Part shown: one piece after another, positions 18,371 to 28,228 of the stretch
Position numbering within the stretch: the stretch's first letter is position 1
How the letters are laid out: each line of letters begins with the position of its first letter
Source: Roseomonas sp.
GTDB lineage: Bacteria; Pseudomonadota; Alphaproteobacteria; Acetobacterales; Acetobacteraceae
Direction of reading: 5' to 3'
DNA: 64,000 nucleotides
NCBI GenBank assembly: GCA_020249145.1
Contig: JADCGF010000027.1
Coordinates: 62,001 to 126,000 of the forward strand
Program-made: the position numbers and the translations under genes
The notes under the pieces: generated by a model
What the model was told of the DNA's origin: nothing
Seen by the model: only the letters and a program-made list of their open reading frames with translations
Databases searched by the model: none

Positions 18371-18634
18371 TTAATTGGAGGGCATTGCGAGGATGCCCGC
18401 CCGGAAAGAAAGCCATTCGCTTTCAATCAGCAGGTAAATGCCGAACCAAATCACGCCCGCCAGGGCCGTGGTGCCGAGCAGCTTCCACCCCATCAGATGC
18501 TTTTGCGGCGCACCGCGCCAGCCGCCTTCTTCCAGCTTGCCCTGAGAATCGGGCCGCGTGCCGACAGGCAGAACGCAGAAAAGTGCGAGCCACCAGATCA
18601 GCAGATAGAGAATGACGCCGGTGAAGACCGACAT
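18371..18634 (-). CDS. DUF1467 small membrane protein
   Basis: 87-aa protein matching the DUF1467 family: an N-terminal membrane helix (TGVILYLLIWWLALFCVLPVG) followed by TRPDSQGK, a polar loop, and a second helix (LGTTALAGVIWFGIYLLIE). The function of the family is unknown, but it is nearly always located next to the RNase J gene and proS in Rhodospirillales and relatives, as here. It starts 3 bp after the RNase J stop, so the two are co-transcribed. Confidence 0.85.
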   Translation of the reverse strand: MSVFTGVILYLLIWWLALFCVLPVGTRPDSQGKLEEGGWRGAPQKHLMGWKLLGTTALAGVIWFGIYLLIESEWLSFRAGILAMPSN

Positions 18635-18637
18635 GGC

Positions 18638-20284
18638 TTATACCCTGATCACGTGAATTTCGACATTGGGCCGCTTCTTGAAGCGCCGCCCAAGCGCCTT
18701 GCGCAAGGCGGCGCGAAGCGATTCGCGCAAAGTTTCATCATCGCCGCGGAGCCCCGCCGGCAGATCGGCGATGGTGCGACGCAACTCGGCGGCCACAAGC
18801 CCAGGTTCAGCGTCCGATTCGGCAAACAGCCCGGGCGCGGTGATTTGCGGATCGCCCAGCACCCTGCCCTGCTTGTCGAGTGCCACGGAAGCCAGCACCA
18901 CACCATTGAACATCATGCGTCGGCGCGCGGCGATCACATCGCCATCCAGTGGCAAAAGCCTATCGCCATCCACGGCCAGGCGGCCAGTGGGGACGGCTTC
19001 AATCACCTCAGGCCGGTTGCTGGAAAGGCGCAGCACATCGCCATCATTCAGCAGGATGGGCTTGGCGCCAGTGCTGCGCGCCAAACCCGCATGTTCCTGC
19101 ATATGCCGCCATTCGCCATGCACCGGCACGGCGATACGCGGTTTTACCATTGCGTATAGCCGGCGCAGTTCCTCGCGCGCCGGGTGGCCGGAAACATGCA
19201 CCATGGCCTGTTCATCGGTAATCAGCCGGCAACCTCGGCGCACCAGCCCATCCTGCACGCGCTGTATGGCGACCTCATTCCCCGGTATTTGGCGAGACGA
19301 AAAGATCACCGTATCACCCTCCCCCAGCGCAATGGCGGGGTGCTTGTCTTCGGCAATCTTCGCCATGGCGGAACGCGGTTCCCCCTGGCTGCCGGTGCAA
19401 ATCAGCAGAATCTCATCATCAGGCAAAAAGCCCGCTTCTTCTTCATCCAGAAAAGGCGGCAGGGAATTCAGATAGCCGCATTCCCGCGCCGAGGCTTCCA
19501 TATTGCGCAAAGACCGCCCCAGCAACGCCACTTGTCGCCCCGCCGCACGGCCCGCGACCGCAATGCTTTCCAGGCGTGCGACATTGGAAGCAAAGCAGGT
19601 AACCGCCACGCGCCCCTTCAGCGCCTTGATCAATTCAGTGAGGGAGGCACGCACTTCTGCCTCACTGCCCGAATGGCCTTCAACCATGGCATTGGTCGAA
19701 TCGCACACCATGGCGAGCACGCCTTCTTCGCCAAGCCTGGCGAAGGCGCCTTCATCCGTGGGCGGGCCGATCAGCGGTTGGGGGTCAAGCTTCCAATCGC
19801 CCGTATGCAGCACCAGGCCATAGGGCGTGCGCAGCACCAGCGCTTGCGCTTCCGGGATGGAATGCGTCACGGGGATGAAGCTGCAATCGAAAGGGCCGAG
19901 CTTCACGCGCCCGCCCGGCGGCAATTCCATAAGGCGCACTTCATGGATCATGCCGGCTTCACCAAGCTTGCGGCGCAGCACGGAAAGCACGAAGGCCGTG
20001 CCATAGATGGGGCAGCGCAATTGCCGCCACAAGTGCACCACCGCGCCGATGTGATCCTCATGCGCATGGGTGATGATCAGGCCAAGCAGGGCGCCGCGAT
20101 TCTCAGCAAGCCAGGCCGCGTCCGGCACCATGATATCGGCTTCCGGCTGATCCGGCCCGGCGAAGCCAAGCCCGCAATCCACCGCTAGCAAGGCGCCATC
20201 ACAGCGATAGACATTAAGGTTCATTCCGATCTCACCCGTCCCGCCCAGCGGGATAAAGGCAAGATCGCCAGTCATGACATTCAT
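18638..20284 (-). CDS. rnj: Ribonuclease J
   Basis: Metallo-beta-lactamase/beta-CASP ribonuclease of 548 aa, with 5'-3' exonuclease and endonuclease activity in RNA maturation and turnover. The N-terminal FIPLGGTGEIGMN is diagnostic. The metal-binding motif is ITHAHEDHIGAV (H73, H75, D77, H78). Further signatures include THSIPEAQALVLRTPYGLVLHTGDWK and CDSTNAMVEGHSGSE, the beta-CASP region (ICTGSQGEPRSAMAKIAE) and VHVSGHPAREELRR. The ATG at 20275 (MTGDLAF) is an alternative start. It lies 4 bp downstream of coaX. Confidence 0.94.
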   Translation of the reverse strand: MNVMTGDLAFIPLGGTGEIGMNLNVYRCDGALLAVDCGLGFAGPDQPEADIMVPDAAWLAENRGALLGLIITHAHEDHIGAVVHLWRQLRCPIYGTAFVLSVLRRKLGEAGMIHEVRLMELPPGGRVKLGPFDCSFIPVTHSIPEAQALVLRTPYGLVLHTGDWKLDPQPLIGPPTDEGAFARLGEEGVLAMVCDSTNAMVEGHSGSEAEVRASLTELIKALKGRVAVTCFASNVARLESIAVAGRAAGRQVALLGRSLRNMEASARECGYLNSLPPFLDEEEAGFLPDDEILLICTGSQGEPRSAMAKIAEDKHPAIALGEGDTVIFSSRQIPGNEVAIQRVQDGLVRRGCRLITDEQAMVHVSGHPAREELRRLYAMVKPRIAVPVHGEWRHMQEHAGLARSTGAKPILLNDGDVLRLSSNRPEVIEAVPTGRLAVDGDRLLPLDGDVIAARRRMMFNGVVLASVALDKQGRVLGDPQITAPGLFAESDAEPGLVAAELRRTIADLPAGLRGDDETLRESLRAALRKALGRRFKKRPNVEIHVIRV

Positions 20285-20288
20285 GGTG

Positions 20289-21107
20289 CTAATCAGAATC
20301 CGATCTGAGGGGATCGCGGAGCGCGCTTTGGTGGAAGACAGAAGAAGGATTGCGCTCGGCCAGCAGGCGCAACCCTTCTAAGGTTATGTCGGGATCGGTT
20401 CTTTCAATGACAAGGGTCCCTTCGGCGAATAGCGGGGCAAGGCCGCCCGTGCCGATGACCTTCATGGGCCCGCCATATTCTGCCTTGATGCGGGATACAA
20501 TGCCTTCCACCAGGCCGACATAGCCCCAATAGATGCCGGATTGCATGGCGGGCACCGTCGCGCGCCCGATCACGGATTGCGGGCGGCCAATGCCAATGCG
20601 CGGCAGGCGCGCGGCGGCCTTATGCAAGGCTTCGATGGAAAGATTGATCCCCGGCGAAATCGCGCCACCAAGATAGGAACCATCGCCATCCACCACATCG
20701 AAAGTGGTGGCCGTGCCGAAATCAATCACGATTAGCGGACCACCATAGCGCGTATGGGCGGCAAGCGCATTCAGCAGGCGGTCGGCGCCCACTTCTTCCG
20801 GCCGGTCAACGCGAATATCAAACCCCCAATCGAGCGGTGCGCGTGCGATCAGCGGTTCGCAATCCATCCATTCGCGGCAGAGCCGGCGCAGGTTGTAAAG
20901 CGCGGCGGGCACTACCGTGCCGATGACACAGCGCAGGATATCATTGGGCTTCAGGCCGGCATGCTGAAAAAGGGCGAGCAGCCAAACCGCATATTCATCC
21001 GAAGTACGGTCCGCACGTGTGGCAATGCGCCAACGCCCGCGCCATTCCGTGCCGTCATGGACCGCGAAGACAACATTCGTATTGCCGGCATCAATCGCAA
21101 GCAGCAT
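20289..21107 (-). CDS. coaX: Type III pantothenate kinase
   Basis: First enzyme of coenzyme A synthesis, phosphorylating pantothenate; the CoaX form of the ASKHA fold. In 272 aa: phosphate-1 loop [15 protein letters not shown] (residues 2-16), substrate motif [15 protein letters not shown], catalytic [20 protein letters not shown] and AISPGINLS, then [10 protein letters not shown]. Located 3 bp after birA; both act in cofactor metabolism. The birA-coaX-rnj order is a common alphaproteobacterial cluster. Confidence 0.95.
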   Translation of the reverse strand: MLLAIDAGNTNVVFAVHDGTEWRGRWRIATRADRTSDEYAVWLLALFQHAGLKPNDILRCVIGTVVPAALYNLRRLCREWMDCEPLIARAPLDWGFDIRVDRPEEVGADRLLNALAAHTRYGGPLIVIDFGTATTFDVVDGDGSYLGGAISPGINLSIEALHKAAARLPRIGIGRPQSVIGRATVPAMQSGIYWGYVGLVEGIVSRIKAEYGGPMKVIGTGGLAPLFAEGTLVIERTDPDITLEGLRLLAERNPSSVFHQSALRDPLRSDSD

Positions 21108-21110
21108 GGG

Positions 21111-21833
21111 TCACATGATCTCCCCGGCCAGAATAAGCTGAACTTCGCCGTCTTTGGCAAGCAGCAGCCCGCCTTCGGGCGATAGCCCGGCAAAGGCGCC
21201 TTCCAATAGCGCGCCATCGCGTTTGAATGAAATTGCGGCGCCCATGGCGGGCGCGTGAAGCAGCCAGGCCTCGCGGATGGGCGCAAAGCCCTGTTGCAGC
21301 CTGACGCCATGCCAATGCGCTAACCTTCCCAGCAGGCTTTGCGCCAAGGCTTCCGGCGCCGGGGGGGCGCCCAAATATTCCGCCAGGCAGGCGGTGGGCC
21401 GATCCGGCAAGCTGGGTTTGGTGGCGATATTCACGCCAACGCCGACGCAGATCCAATCCAGCGCATGGCTTGGTGCGATACCCGTTTCCACCAAAATGCC
21501 CGCGGCCTTGGCGCCTTGCAGCAGCAGATCATTCGGCCATTTCAGTTTGAGCGTCGCCGCTTCCGGCAATAGCGCATTCAGCGCTTCCGCGAGGGCCACC
21601 GCCGCCACAAAGGACCATTGCGGTGCATCCCTGAGCGGCACTTCGGGCCGTAACAACACAGAAAGGTATAGATTGCCCGCTGGGCTATCCCACCCCCTGC
21701 CCTGCCTTCCCCTGCCCGCGCTTTGGCGGAGCGCCTGAATAGCCAAGCCTTCAGCGGCAGCTTCTTCGGCGCGCTGTTTCACAAGTGAGGAGGTGCTTTC
21801 CATCACCTCATGACATTCAAGGCGAAACTTCAC
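21111..21833 (-). CDS. birA: Biotin--[acetyl-CoA-carboxylase] ligase
   Basis: Biotin protein ligase that biotinylates carboxylase carrier domains. At 240 aa it contains only the catalytic and C-terminal domains. The N-terminal helix-turn-helix of E. coli BirA is absent, so no repressor role is expected. The biotinyl-adenylate loop is seen as GRGRQGRGWDSPAGNLYLS and the KWPND lysine motif as LKLKWPNDLLLQGAKAAGIL. It starts 26 bp after nuoN, at the head of the birA-coaX-rnj tail of the nuo run. Confidence 0.93.
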   Translation of the reverse strand: MKFRLECHEVMESTSSLVKQRAEEAAAEGLAIQALRQSAGRGRQGRGWDSPAGNLYLSVLLRPEVPLRDAPQWSFVAAVALAEALNALLPEAATLKLKWPNDLLLQGAKAAGILVETGIAPSHALDWICVGVGVNIATKPSLPDRPTACLAEYLGAPPAPEALAQSLLGRLAHWHGVRLQQGFAPIREAWLLHAPAMGAAISFKRDGALLEGAFAGLSPEGGLLLAKDGEVQLILAGEIM

Positions 21834-21859
21834 GCGCGCTTACCGCCGCGCGCCCGGCA

Positions 21860-23281
21860 TTAGCCGAGCAGCGCGGAAACCGCTTCTTGCGCCGCGCGCA
21901 CCAAAGGCGCCGGCATGATGAAGAACAGCGTGGTGAAAATGCCGGAAATGCCCATCACCATTGTCAGCGTCTGCGGGCGCGCATCGAGCGGCGCTTGCAC
22001 GTCATCAAAATACATCACCTTGACGACGCGCAGATAATAAAAGGCGGAGATCACAGAAGTGAGCACACCCACCACCGCCAGCGTCCAGAAGCCGCCCTGC
22101 ACCGCAGCAAGAAAGACGTAAAGCTTCCCGAAGAAGCCCGCGAGCGGTGGAATGCCAGCCATGGAGAACATGAAGACCGTCATCCACATCGCCATGGCAG
22201 GATCGGTTTTGCCAAGCCCGGCCAGGTCTTCAATGCGCGACACGGCCTTGCCCTGCCGGCGCATGGCGATCAGCACCGCAAATGCGCCGAGATTCATGGC
22301 AAGGTAGATCGCCATATAAACTATGAGGCCATGGAGGCCCTCATCACTCGCCACCGCAAGGCCCATCAGCGCATAGCCAATATGGCCGATGGAGGAATAG
22401 GCCATCAGCCGCTTGATATCGCGCTGACCAATCGCGGCCAGTGACCCAAGCACCATGGAAGCAAGTGACATCAAAACGATCACCTGCTGCCACTGCGCCG
22501 CAAGTTCCCCGAAGGGGCCTGCAAGCACGCGCACAAGCAAGGCAATCGCTGCCACCTTCGGGGCTGCCGCGAAGAACGCCGTCACGGGTGTGGGTGCGCC
22601 TTCATAGACATCGGGCGTCCACATATGAAACGGCACCGCGGAAACCTTGAAGGCAAGGCCAGCCAGGATGAAAATGAGCCCAACCGTCAGCCCCTGGCTG
22701 CGGCCTGCGGGGTCGAGCAATGCCTGCGCGATGCGTTCAAAACTGGTGGTGCCGGCAAAGCCATAAACCAGCGACGCGCCATAAAGGAACAGGCCCGACG
22801 CCAAGGCACCCAGCACAAAGTATTTCAAGCCGGCTTCGGCAGATTGCTCATTATCCCGATGAAAGGCCGCCACTACGTAAAGGCTAAGCGAGAGCAATTC
22901 CAAGCCGATATAGACAGTCATGAAATCATTCGCACTCAACATGATCAGCATGCCGAGTGTCGCAAATAGCAGCAGCACCGGATATTCGAAGCGATCCAGC
23001 CCTTCGCGCGTGTTGAAATCCAGCGCCATCAACATGCCGATCGCGGCACCGAGGAGCACCAGCAGCTTCATGAAGCGCGCGAAGCCATCAGAAATCACCT
23101 GACCGGAAAAGCCAGTGCCATCCGGCACGGTCAGCACCAGCGCGGCAGTGACTACCAGCGCGCCAATCGAGGCCATGGTGCAGCCGAAGAACATGTTCTG
23201 CCGCGGCAGCACACCAATCATCAGAATGGCAAGGCCAGCGCAGGCCAGCACAATCTCGGGCAGGGCGAGCATCCAGTTCAT
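21860..23281 (-). CDS. nuoN: NADH-quinone oxidoreductase subunit N
   Basis: Antiporter-like membrane subunit of respiratory complex I (about 14 helices), 473 aa from the ATG at 23281 (MNWMLALPEIVLAC). An in-frame extension to 23359 reads through the end of nuoM and is not conserved. Hallmarks are the lysine-bearing helices (LTVGLIFILAGLAFKVSAVPFHMWTPDVYEG, here split: AGLAFKVSAVPFHMWTPDVY) and IKRLMAYSSIGHIGYALMG. Last gene of nuoA-N, 4 bp after nuoM. Confidence 0.95.
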   Translation of the reverse strand: MNWMLALPEIVLACAGLAILMIGVLPRQNMFFGCTMASIGALVVTAALVLTVPDGTGFSGQVISDGFARFMKLLVLLGAAIGMLMALDFNTREGLDRFEYPVLLLFATLGMLIMLSANDFMTVYIGLELLSLSLYVVAAFHRDNEQSAEAGLKYFVLGALASGLFLYGASLVYGFAGTTSFERIAQALLDPAGRSQGLTVGLIFILAGLAFKVSAVPFHMWTPDVYEGAPTPVTAFFAAAPKVAAIALLVRVLAGPFGELAAQWQQVIVLMSLASMVLGSLAAIGQRDIKRLMAYSSIGHIGYALMGLAVASDEGLHGLIVYMAIYLAMNLGAFAVLIAMRRQGKAVSRIEDLAGLGKTDPAMAMWMTVFMFSMAGIPPLAGFFGKLYVFLAAVQGGFWTLAVVGVLTSVISAFYYLRVVKVMYFDDVQAPLDARPQTLTMVMGISGIFTTLFFIMPAPLVRAAQEAVSALLG

Positions 23282-23285
23282 GATC

Positions 23286-24797
23286 TTACAACCCCGCGAG
23301 CCGTGCCGCGCCAAGGGCGGCGTGATGCCGTTCCACCAGCGCCGCAACTGAGACTTCAAAGAAGGAAAGGAAGCTTTGCGGATAAATGCCCATCCAGATC
23401 GTGAGCACGATCAGCGGCGCGAAAACCGCATATTCGCGCGGCGAGAGATCCAGCAGGCCCCGCAAATCATCCCGCGTGATGCGCCCGAAGACGACGCGCC
23501 GATAGAGGTAAAGCATATAGGCAGCACCCAGGATCATGCCGAGTGCGGCACCAAAGGCGACCCAGGGGCTCACCTTCCAGGCGCCCAGGATCACCAGCAA
23601 TTCACCGGGGAATCCCGCCAAGCCAGGAAGTGCAACGGACGCCATGGTGAACAGCATGAACACCAGCGCATAGGCCGGCATGATTTTCGCGACACCGCCA
23701 TAACGCATGATTTCGCGCGAATGCACCCGGTCATACAAAACACCCACACAAAGGAACAGCGCGCTTGAAACCACACCATGCGACAACATGGTGAACAGCG
23801 CGCCCGAAAGCCCCTGCTGCGTGAAGGTGAAGATACCCAGCGTCACAATGCCCATATGCGCGACCGATGAATAAGCGATCAGCTTCTTCATATCTTCCTG
23901 CGCCAGCGCCACCAGTGACGTATAGACAATGGCGACGATGGAAAGCGCGAAAATCCAGGGCGCAAATTCCGCACTGGCCACCGGTAGCAAGGGCAGGCTG
24001 AAGCGTAGGAACCCGTAGGCGCCCATCTTCAACAAGACGCCCGCCAGAATGACGGAGCCCGCCGTTGGTGCTTCCACATGCGCATCCGGCAGCCAGGTAT
24101 GCACCGGCCACATAGGCACCTTGACGGCGAAGGACGCGAAGAAAGCCAGGAAAATCCAGGTTTGCAATGATGGCGGAATGGTGAGGGTGAATAGCTCCAC
24201 AATATCCGTGGTGCCGGCCTTGTACCACAGCAGCAAAATGGCCAGCAGCATGAGCACGGACCCGAGCAAGGTGTATAAAAACAGCTTGAAGGCCGCATAA
24301 ACGCGCCGCTGCCCACCCCAAACGCCGATGATCAGGAACATCGGGATCAGCACGCCTTCGAAGAAGATGTAGAACACCACGAAATCCAGCGCGCAGAACA
24401 TGCCGACCATCATGGTCTCAAGGATCAGGAAGGCGATCATGTATTCGCGCACCCGGTTCTGCACCGCTTCCCAGGAAGACAGAATGCAGATGGGTGTCAG
24501 CAGCGTGGCCAGCAGTACGAACAGCACGGAAATACCATCCACGCCCATGTGATAGGTGACACCGAAATCCGAGAGCCAATCAAGCCTTTCGACGAACTGG
24601 AATTCAGCTTCATTCTTGTCGAAGCGGAACCACAGCACGAGCGAGAGCATGAAGGTGATCAGGCTGGTCCAAAGCGCGGTCCAGCGCGCATTGCTCGCGA
24701 CGGTTGCTTCATCGCCACGGACAGCCAGGATGATGGCGACCCCCGCCAGGGGGAGGAAAGTGAGCAAGCTGAGCAAGGGGAAACCGACGTTATTCAT
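23286..24797 (-). CDS. nuoM: NADH-quinone oxidoreductase subunit M
   Basis: Antiporter-like proton-pumping subunit of complex I, 503 aa with about 14 membrane helices. Recognisable blocks are YHMGVDGISVLFVLLATLLT, the essential-glutamate helix region MMVGMFCALDFVVFYIFFEG, VKVPMWPVHTWLPDAHVEAP with the broken-helix lysine, and MKKLIAYSSVAHMGIVTLGI. Two base pairs separate it from nuoL and 4 bp from nuoN. Confidence 0.96.
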   Translation of the reverse strand: MNNVGFPLLSLLTFLPLAGVAIILAVRGDEATVASNARWTALWTSLITFMLSLVLWFRFDKNEAEFQFVERLDWLSDFGVTYHMGVDGISVLFVLLATLLTPICILSSWEAVQNRVREYMIAFLILETMMVGMFCALDFVVFYIFFEGVLIPMFLIIGVWGGQRRVYAAFKLFLYTLLGSVLMLLAILLLWYKAGTTDIVELFTLTIPPSLQTWIFLAFFASFAVKVPMWPVHTWLPDAHVEAPTAGSVILAGVLLKMGAYGFLRFSLPLLPVASAEFAPWIFALSIVAIVYTSLVALAQEDMKKLIAYSSVAHMGIVTLGIFTFTQQGLSGALFTMLSHGVVSSALFLCVGVLYDRVHSREIMRYGGVAKIMPAYALVFMLFTMASVALPGLAGFPGELLVILGAWKVSPWVAFGAALGMILGAAYMLYLYRRVVFGRITRDDLRGLLDLSPREYAVFAPLIVLTIWMGIYPQSFLSFFEVSVAALVERHHAALGAARLAGL

Positions 24798-24799
24798 TT

Positions 24800-26710
24800 T
24801 CAGCCCCCGAACAGCAGCAGCGAGACAAGCAGCACGAGCCCCGCAATCATTGTGAAGGCGTAGCTGGCAACGCGCCCAGTTTGCAGCGCAACGGCTTGGC
24901 GCGCTGCTCCCGCAACCGATGCGGCCAAACCATTGGGCACGCCATCAATGATGCGCACATCGCCAATCTTCCAAAAGCCACGCGCCAAAGCCTGCGCGGG
25001 GCGGACAAAGATCGCGTCATAAAGCTCATCAAAATACCATTTGTTGAGCAGGAAGCGATGCACTCCAGGAAACGCACGGGCCAGCGCGCCAGGCAGGCTT
25101 GGCGCGAACATATACATCACATAAGCCAGCGCGATGCCACCAAGCCCGACAATGGTTGGCGCCAGCGGCACCCAGCCCGGCACTTCATGCACGTGATGCA
25201 TGATGTGATTGCTTGGCGCATTCACAATGGCGCCGTTCCAGAATTCTTCCCAGTGATGGCCGATGAAGGAAGGCGCGAAAACCGCGCCGGCAAATACCGC
25301 CCCAACCGCCAGCAGCAGCAGCGGCACCAGCATCACCGCCGGGCTTTCATGCACATGTTCCATGGTGTGATGATCCGCCCGCGGCGCGCCATGGAAGGTC
25401 AGGATCAATAACCGCCAGGAATAGAAGGCGGTCAGGAAGGCCGCGAGCAAGCCGCAGATAAAGGCATACATGCCAACCCCGGAATGCGCTGCAAAGGCCG
25501 CTTCCAGCACGAAATCCTTGGAATAATAGCCGGCGAAGTATGGCACGCCCGCCAGCGCCAGCGATCCGATCCACATCACCGCATAGGTCACCGGGATTTT
25601 CTTCCAGATGCCACCCATCTTCCGGATATCCTGTTCTTCCGACATGGCATGAATGACCGCACCGGCAGACAGGAACAGTAGCGCCTTGAAGAAGGCATGG
25701 GTGAACAAATGGAACACCGCGCCCTGATAGGCACCAACACCTGCGGCAAAGAACATGTAGCCAAGCTGCGAACAGGTGGAATAGGCGATGATGCGCTTGA
25801 TGTCGTTCTGCACGCAGCCAATGGTCGCTGCAAATAGCGCGGTTGAAGCGCCCACCACCGTCACAATGGACAAGGCTGTCGGCGCATATTCAAACACCGG
25901 CGACATGCGCGCCACCAGAAACACGCCAGCCGTCACCATGGTCGCAGCATGGATCAGCGCGGACACCGGCGTAGGCCCTTCCATCGCATCCGGCAGCCAG
26001 GTGTGCAGGCCAAGCTGAGCCGATTTCCCGCAAGCGCCGAGGAACAGCAGGATGCAAATCACCTCATATGCCGGCAGGCCGGCAAAGCGCGCATCCTTGT
26101 GCTGGTCAATCGCGCCAAAGATTTCGCTGAACTCGATGGAACCAAAAACCCAGAAGGTCAGGCAAAGCCCCAGCATGAAGAATAGATCACCCACGCGATT
26201 GACGATGAAGGCCTTCATCGCCGCCGCACAAGCGCTTTCCTTTTCATACCAATAGCCAATCAGCAAATAGGAAGCGAGGCCAACACCTTCCCAGCCAAAG
26301 AACAGCTGCACCAGATTATCCGCTGTCACCAGCATCAACATCATGAAGGTGAACAGCGACAGATAGGCAAAAAAGCGCGGCGCTGTCGGGTCATGCGACA
26401 TATAGCCCACGCTATAAAGATGGATCAGCGTGGAAATGCAGGTGACCATCGCCACCATCACCACACTCAGCGTGTCATAGCGCAGCGCCCAATCCAGCCC
26501 AAAACTGCCCACATCCAGGAAGCGCAGCAGCACCACGGTTTGTGGCGCATGGCCCAAGGCCACTTCAATGAAGGCAGCCACACCGCAAATGGCGGCCAGC
26601 GCCATGCAGAGAACCGTGACCCATTGAGAAGCCTTGTCGCCAATCCAGCGACCAAAGAAACCCGCAATGGTCGCACCCAGCAGCGGGAAGAAAACGGCGC
26701 CGACAAACAT
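24800..26710 (-). CDS. nuoL: NADH-quinone oxidoreductase subunit L
   Basis: Largest antiporter-like subunit of complex I, 636 aa, ending in the long lateral helix region that clamps the membrane arm. Signature stretches: SVGYMSHDPTAPRFFAYLSL, FFGWEGVGLASYLLIGYWYE, AQLGLHTWLPDAMEGPTPVS, IKRIIAYSTCSQLGYMFFA and HAFFKALLFLSAGAVIH. Length agrees with the family. Four base pairs follow nuoK. Confidence 0.96.
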   Translation of the reverse strand: MFVGAVFFPLLGATIAGFFGRWIGDKASQWVTVLCMALAAICGVAAFIEVALGHAPQTVVLLRFLDVGSFGLDWALRYDTLSVVMVAMVTCISTLIHLYSVGYMSHDPTAPRFFAYLSLFTFMMLMLVTADNLVQLFFGWEGVGLASYLLIGYWYEKESACAAAMKAFIVNRVGDLFFMLGLCLTFWVFGSIEFSEIFGAIDQHKDARFAGLPAYEVICILLFLGACGKSAQLGLHTWLPDAMEGPTPVSALIHAATMVTAGVFLVARMSPVFEYAPTALSIVTVVGASTALFAATIGCVQNDIKRIIAYSTCSQLGYMFFAAGVGAYQGAVFHLFTHAFFKALLFLSAGAVIHAMSEEQDIRKMGGIWKKIPVTYAVMWIGSLALAGVPYFAGYYSKDFVLEAAFAAHSGVGMYAFICGLLAAFLTAFYSWRLLILTFHGAPRADHHTMEHVHESPAVMLVPLLLLAVGAVFAGAVFAPSFIGHHWEEFWNGAIVNAPSNHIMHHVHEVPGWVPLAPTIVGLGGIALAYVMYMFAPSLPGALARAFPGVHRFLLNKWYFDELYDAIFVRPAQALARGFWKIGDVRIIDGVPNGLAASVAGAARQAVALQTGRVASYAFTMIAGLVLLVSLLLFGG

Positions 26711-26714
26711 CGCG

Positions 26715-27020
26715 CTAACCCTTCAGGGTCGAGATATCCTCGACCTCGATCGAACCGCGGTTGCGGAAGTAAACGACAAGAATTGCAAGGCCAATCGCGG
26801 CTTCAGCCGCCGCGACGGTCAGGATGAACATGGCAAAGACCTGCCCCGCGAGGTCATTCAGATGCGCGGAAAACGCCACCAGGTTCAGGTTCACCGATAG
26901 CAGGATCAATTCCACCGACATCAGAATGACAATGACGTTCTTACGGTTCAGGAAGATCCCGAAAATACCGAGGACGAAAAGGATCGCCGCCACGGTCAGG
27001 AAATGGGACAGGCCGATGAT
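26715..27020 (-). CDS. nuoK: NADH-quinone oxidoreductase subunit K
   Basis: Small three-helix membrane subunit of complex I. The start at 27020 ([11 protein letters not shown]) gives 101 aa, the standard NuoK length. In-frame starts at 27038 and 27059 would add unconserved residues and overlap nuoJ. Conserved acidic residues in the helices are present ([16 protein letters not shown] and [19 protein letters not shown]). Four base pairs after nuoJ. Confidence 0.93.
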   Translation of the reverse strand: MIGLSHFLTVAAILFVLGIFGIFLNRKNVIVILMSVELILLSVNLNLVAFSAHLNDLAGQVFAMFILTVAAAEAAIGLAILVVYFRNRGSIEVEDISTLKG

Positions 27021-27024
27021 CATA

Positions 27025-27714
27025 TCAGTGATGCCCCCCATGGCCATGGTGATGCTCAATGGGCTTGGGCGCGGCTTCCTCAGGTAAGGGCGGGCGCCTT
27101 ATGCCAAGCTGCTTCAAGCCGGCACCGGTCGGCACCGCCACGTTCGTCACGGACCCAGCACGCGCGATCTGTTCTGCGATATTCTGCCGCTTGGAATTTG
27201 GCTTATCTCGCAGCGTCAGCACAATGGCGCCAATCATCGCAACCAGCAGGATCAGGCCGCAGCCTTGGAACAGATATATGTAATCCGTGTAGAGAATGCG
27301 CCCCAAAGCTTCAGCGTTAGGCAGTTCGGCGGGCGTTTCATTCAACCGCAGCGCCATGGCCCCCGGCGCCATGCGCCAGCTGATCATGACCATGACCAAT
27401 TGCACCAGCAGCACCAGGCCGATCAGCGCGCCCACTGGTGCATAGCGCTGGAACCCTTCCCGCAGCCGCGAGAAATCAATATCCAGCATCATCACGACGA
27501 ACAGGAACAGCACCGCAACCGCGCCGACATAGACAATCACCAAAATCATGGCGAGGAATTCGGCACCCGCGATCAGAAACAGGCCGGCCGCATTGAAGAA
27601 GGCCAGGATCAGGAACAGCACGCTATGCACTGGGTTCCGGCTGGTCACCACCATCACAGCAGATCCAATCAGCACCGCAGCAAAAGCGTAAAAGGCAAGA
27701 GCGGCAATCATCAA
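27025..27714 (-). CDS. nuoJ: NADH-quinone oxidoreductase subunit J
   Basis: Membrane subunit of complex I with five hydrophobic segments in 229 aa. The pi-bulge helix involved in the active/deactive transition is recognisable in the [20 protein letters not shown] region. The C-terminal cytoplasmic tail is unusually histidine-rich ([10 protein letters not shown]), a feature of variable NuoJ tails that could bind metal but has no assigned function. Twelve base pairs follow nuoI. Confidence 0.95.
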   Translation of the reverse strand: MMIAALAFYAFAAVLIGSAVMVVTSRNPVHSVLFLILAFFNAAGLFLIAGAEFLAMILVIVYVGAVAVLFLFVVMMLDIDFSRLREGFQRYAPVGALIGLVLLVQLVMVMISWRMAPGAMALRLNETPAELPNAEALGRILYTDYIYLFQGCGLILLVAMIGAIVLTLRDKPNSKRQNIAEQIARAGSVTNVAVPTGAGLKQLGIRRPPLPEEAAPKPIEHHHGHGGHH

Positions 27715-27726
27715 ACGCCCCTTCCC

Positions 27727-28215
27727 TTACCGATACGGCGCATCGAGGCGTAGCCTCTCGGCCAGCATGGGTTCCCAACGATCACCATTATCAAGCAGCT
27801 TTTCCTTGGTGTAGATCAGCTCTTCCCGCCGCTCGACTGCGAATTCCATATTCGGGCCTTCGACAATAGCGTCCACTGGGCAGGCTTCTTCGCACAAGCC
27901 GCAATAGATGCATTTCGTCATGTCAATGTCGTAGCGTGTGGTGCGGCGGCTGCCATCTTCGCGTGGTTCGGCTTCAATGGTGATGGCCTGGGCGGGGCAG
28001 ACCGCTTCGCATAACTTACAGGCAATGCAGCGTTCTTCGCCATTCGGGTAGCGGCGCAGCGCGTGTTCGCCCTTGAAGCGCGGCCCAAGCGGCCCGCGTT
28101 CATAGGGGTAGTTTAGCGTCACCTTCTTCTTGAAGAAGTATTTCAGCGTCAGCGCCATGCCGGAGATGATTTCCGTAAGCAGCAGGCTACGTGCGACGCG
28201 ATCGAGAGAAGCCAT
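27727..28215 (-). CDS. nuoI: NADH-quinone oxidoreductase subunit I
   Basis: Peripheral-arm ferredoxin-like subunit of complex I holding clusters N6a and N6b, 162 aa. Two complete 4Fe-4S motifs are visible: [12 protein letters not shown] and [12 protein letters not shown]. The N-terminal amphipathic segment ([20 protein letters not shown]) anchors it on the membrane arm. The C-terminus ([13 protein letters not shown]) is typical of alphaproteobacteria. It lies 13 bp after nuoH. Confidence 0.96.
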   Translation of the reverse strand: MASLDRVARSLLLTEIISGMALTLKYFFKKKVTLNYPYERGPLGPRFKGEHALRRYPNGEERCIACKLCEAVCPAQAITIEAEPREDGSRRTTRYDIDMTKCIYCGLCEEACPVDAIVEGPNMEFAVERREELIYTKEKLLDNGDRWEPMLAERLRLDAPYR

Positions 28216-28228
28216 GTTCAGCGCCCCA

